Part shown: positions 5,222-5,790 of the stretch, one piece after another
Position numbering within the stretch: the first letter of the stretch is position 1
How the letters are laid out: each line of letters begins with the position of its first letter
DNA from: Rhodospirillales bacterium
GTDB lineage: Bacteria; Pseudomonadota; Alphaproteobacteria; CACIAM-22H2
DNA: 5,790 bases
Direction: 5' to 3'
Assembly: GCA_016195145.1 (NCBI GenBank)
Contig: JACQAF010000260.1
Span: forward strand, 1 to 5,790
The notes under the pieces: model-generated
The model's database searches: none
Told to the model about the DNA's origin: nothing
The model's input: only the letters and a program-made list of their open reading frames with translations
Made by a program: the position numbers and the translations under genes

Positions 5222-5790
5222 CTACGGGCGCCGGCCGGCGGCCGCCATGTGGGCAAAATAATGCGTCCGTAGCCGGATTGACAGCGAGCCCGGCCGGCCA
5301 TTGGCGATGACCCGGTCGTCGATCTGCGTGACCGGCATGACATAGGACGATGTCGAGGTGATAAACACTTCGCGCGCCGCCAGCGCTTCGGCCAGCGAAA
5401 ACGGCCGCTCGACAAGGTCCAGCCCTTCCCGGCGCGCGATGTCGATCACCGTCAGGCGTGTGATGCCGTTAAGAATGGCGCCATTGGCCGGGCAGGTGAC
5501 CAGTTTGCCATCGCCGCTGACCATCCAGACATTGGTCGAGCTGCCTTCGATCAGCATGCCATCGCGGTCGACGAGCAGGGCCTCGTAGGCGCCGCTCTCC
5601 TTCGCCTGCTGCTTGGCGAGAACATTGGGCAACAACGACACCGACTTGATGTCGCATCGCCCCCAGCGGATGTCTCGAACCGCGACCGCCTTGACCCCTT
5701 CCTCGGCGTATTTCGCCGGATGCGGCCGGACCGCGCGCGCGGTCATCACCACCTGCGTGCGGGCGCGCGCCGGAAAGGCATGATCGCGCG
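5222..5790 (-). CDS. dat: D-amino-acid transaminase-type fold-IV aminotransferase, C-terminal part (cut by window edge)
   Basis: 188 residues plus stop are visible; the family is usually about 280-290 residues, so roughly the first 100 lie outside. This PLP enzyme type moves the amino group between D-amino acids and 2-oxo acids, for example D-alanine and 2-oxoglutarate, in the cytoplasm. Numbering from the first complete codon, the fragment begins RDHAFP, typical of the type. RCDIKSVSLLPNVLAKQ follows at 44-60; by family knowledge K48 carries the PLP. EGSSTNVW at 81-88 supplies the cofactor-contacting glutamate E81, and the STSSYVMPVTQ stretch lies nearer the C-terminus. The reading stays open to the window end, so the internal GTG at 5752 is not the true start. 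The RCDIKS form argues for D-amino-acid transaminase over branched-chain IlvE, although (R)-amine transaminases are related. A dat-like gene before hfq-hflX occurs in several Alphaproteobacteria. Confidence 0.85.
   Translation of the reverse strand, partial: RDHAFPARARTQVVMTARAVRPHPAKYAEEGVKAVAVRDIRWGRCDIKSVSLLPNVLAKQQAKESGAYEALLVDRDGMLIEGSSTNVWMVSGDGKLVTCPANGAILNGITRLTVIDIARREGLDLVERPFSLAEALAAREVFITSTSSYVMPVTQIDDRVIANGRPGSLSIRLRTHYFAHMAAAGRRP

Noticed and set aside
4802..5272. Plus-strand open frame (156 codons) covering hfq antisense, the dat-hfq gap and the dat end
   Set aside because: It starts inside hfq on the wrong strand and ends inside dat. Its composition changes along its length and no domain is seen.
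1..5790. Search for tRNA/rRNA genes, CRISPR repeats, insertion-sequence ends, phage or defence genes
   Set aside because: No cloverleaf, regularly spaced repeats, transposase motifs or terminal inverted repeats were seen. The coding density is accounted for by seven recognisable genes. No undescribed system is supported by this sequence.

Overview
The window reads as a chromosomal segment of an alphaproteobacterium. It is GC-rich, its groESL operon carries a CIRCE operator, and it has a D-amino-acid-transaminase / hfq / hflX gene order of a kind seen in Rhodospirillales-like and related Alphaproteobacteria. The order assignment is inference from protein style and synteny; no rRNA or other taxonomic marker is present. 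All seven genes lie on the minus strand, so transcription runs from high to low coordinates. Two genes are cut by the window edges (dat at the high end, groEL at the low end).

Reading in the direction of transcription: (1) 5222-5790, the C-terminal two thirds of a fold-type IV PLP aminotransferase of the D-alanine aminotransferase type. (2) 4918-5221, a 304-base non-coding gap with several inverted repeats and no clear promoter. (3) 4666-4917 hfq and 3308-4627 hflX, 38 bases apart and probably co-transcribed: an RNA chaperone and a ribosome-associated GTPase. (4) 1614-3203, a secreted family-5 (peptide/nickel/opine type) ABC-transporter binding protein with a clean Sec signal peptide and no permease genes in view. 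(5) a 12-bp GC hairpin with a TTCG loop just after that gene. (6) 587-1540, a zinc-dependent aspartoacylase / succinylglutamate-desuccinylase family enzyme. (7) 426-586, a compact groESL control region with a -35/-10 promoter overlapped at the start site by CIRCE. (8) groES and the first 28 codons of groEL.

Functionally there are three blocks: post-transcriptional and ribosome housekeeping (hfq-hflX), a probable uptake-and-deacylation pair (binding protein plus M14-like amidohydrolase), and the HrcA-controlled chaperonin operon. Two start sites should be moved inward from the longest open frame: the binding protein starts at 3203 and the aspartoacylase-family protein at 1540. In both cases a good Shine-Dalgarno and protein or RNA structure agree.

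I found no mobile element, CRISPR array, tRNA, rRNA or obvious new system. The points most worth a second look are the orphan binding-protein/deacylase pair with its intercistronic hairpin, and the palindromes in the long hfq upstream region.
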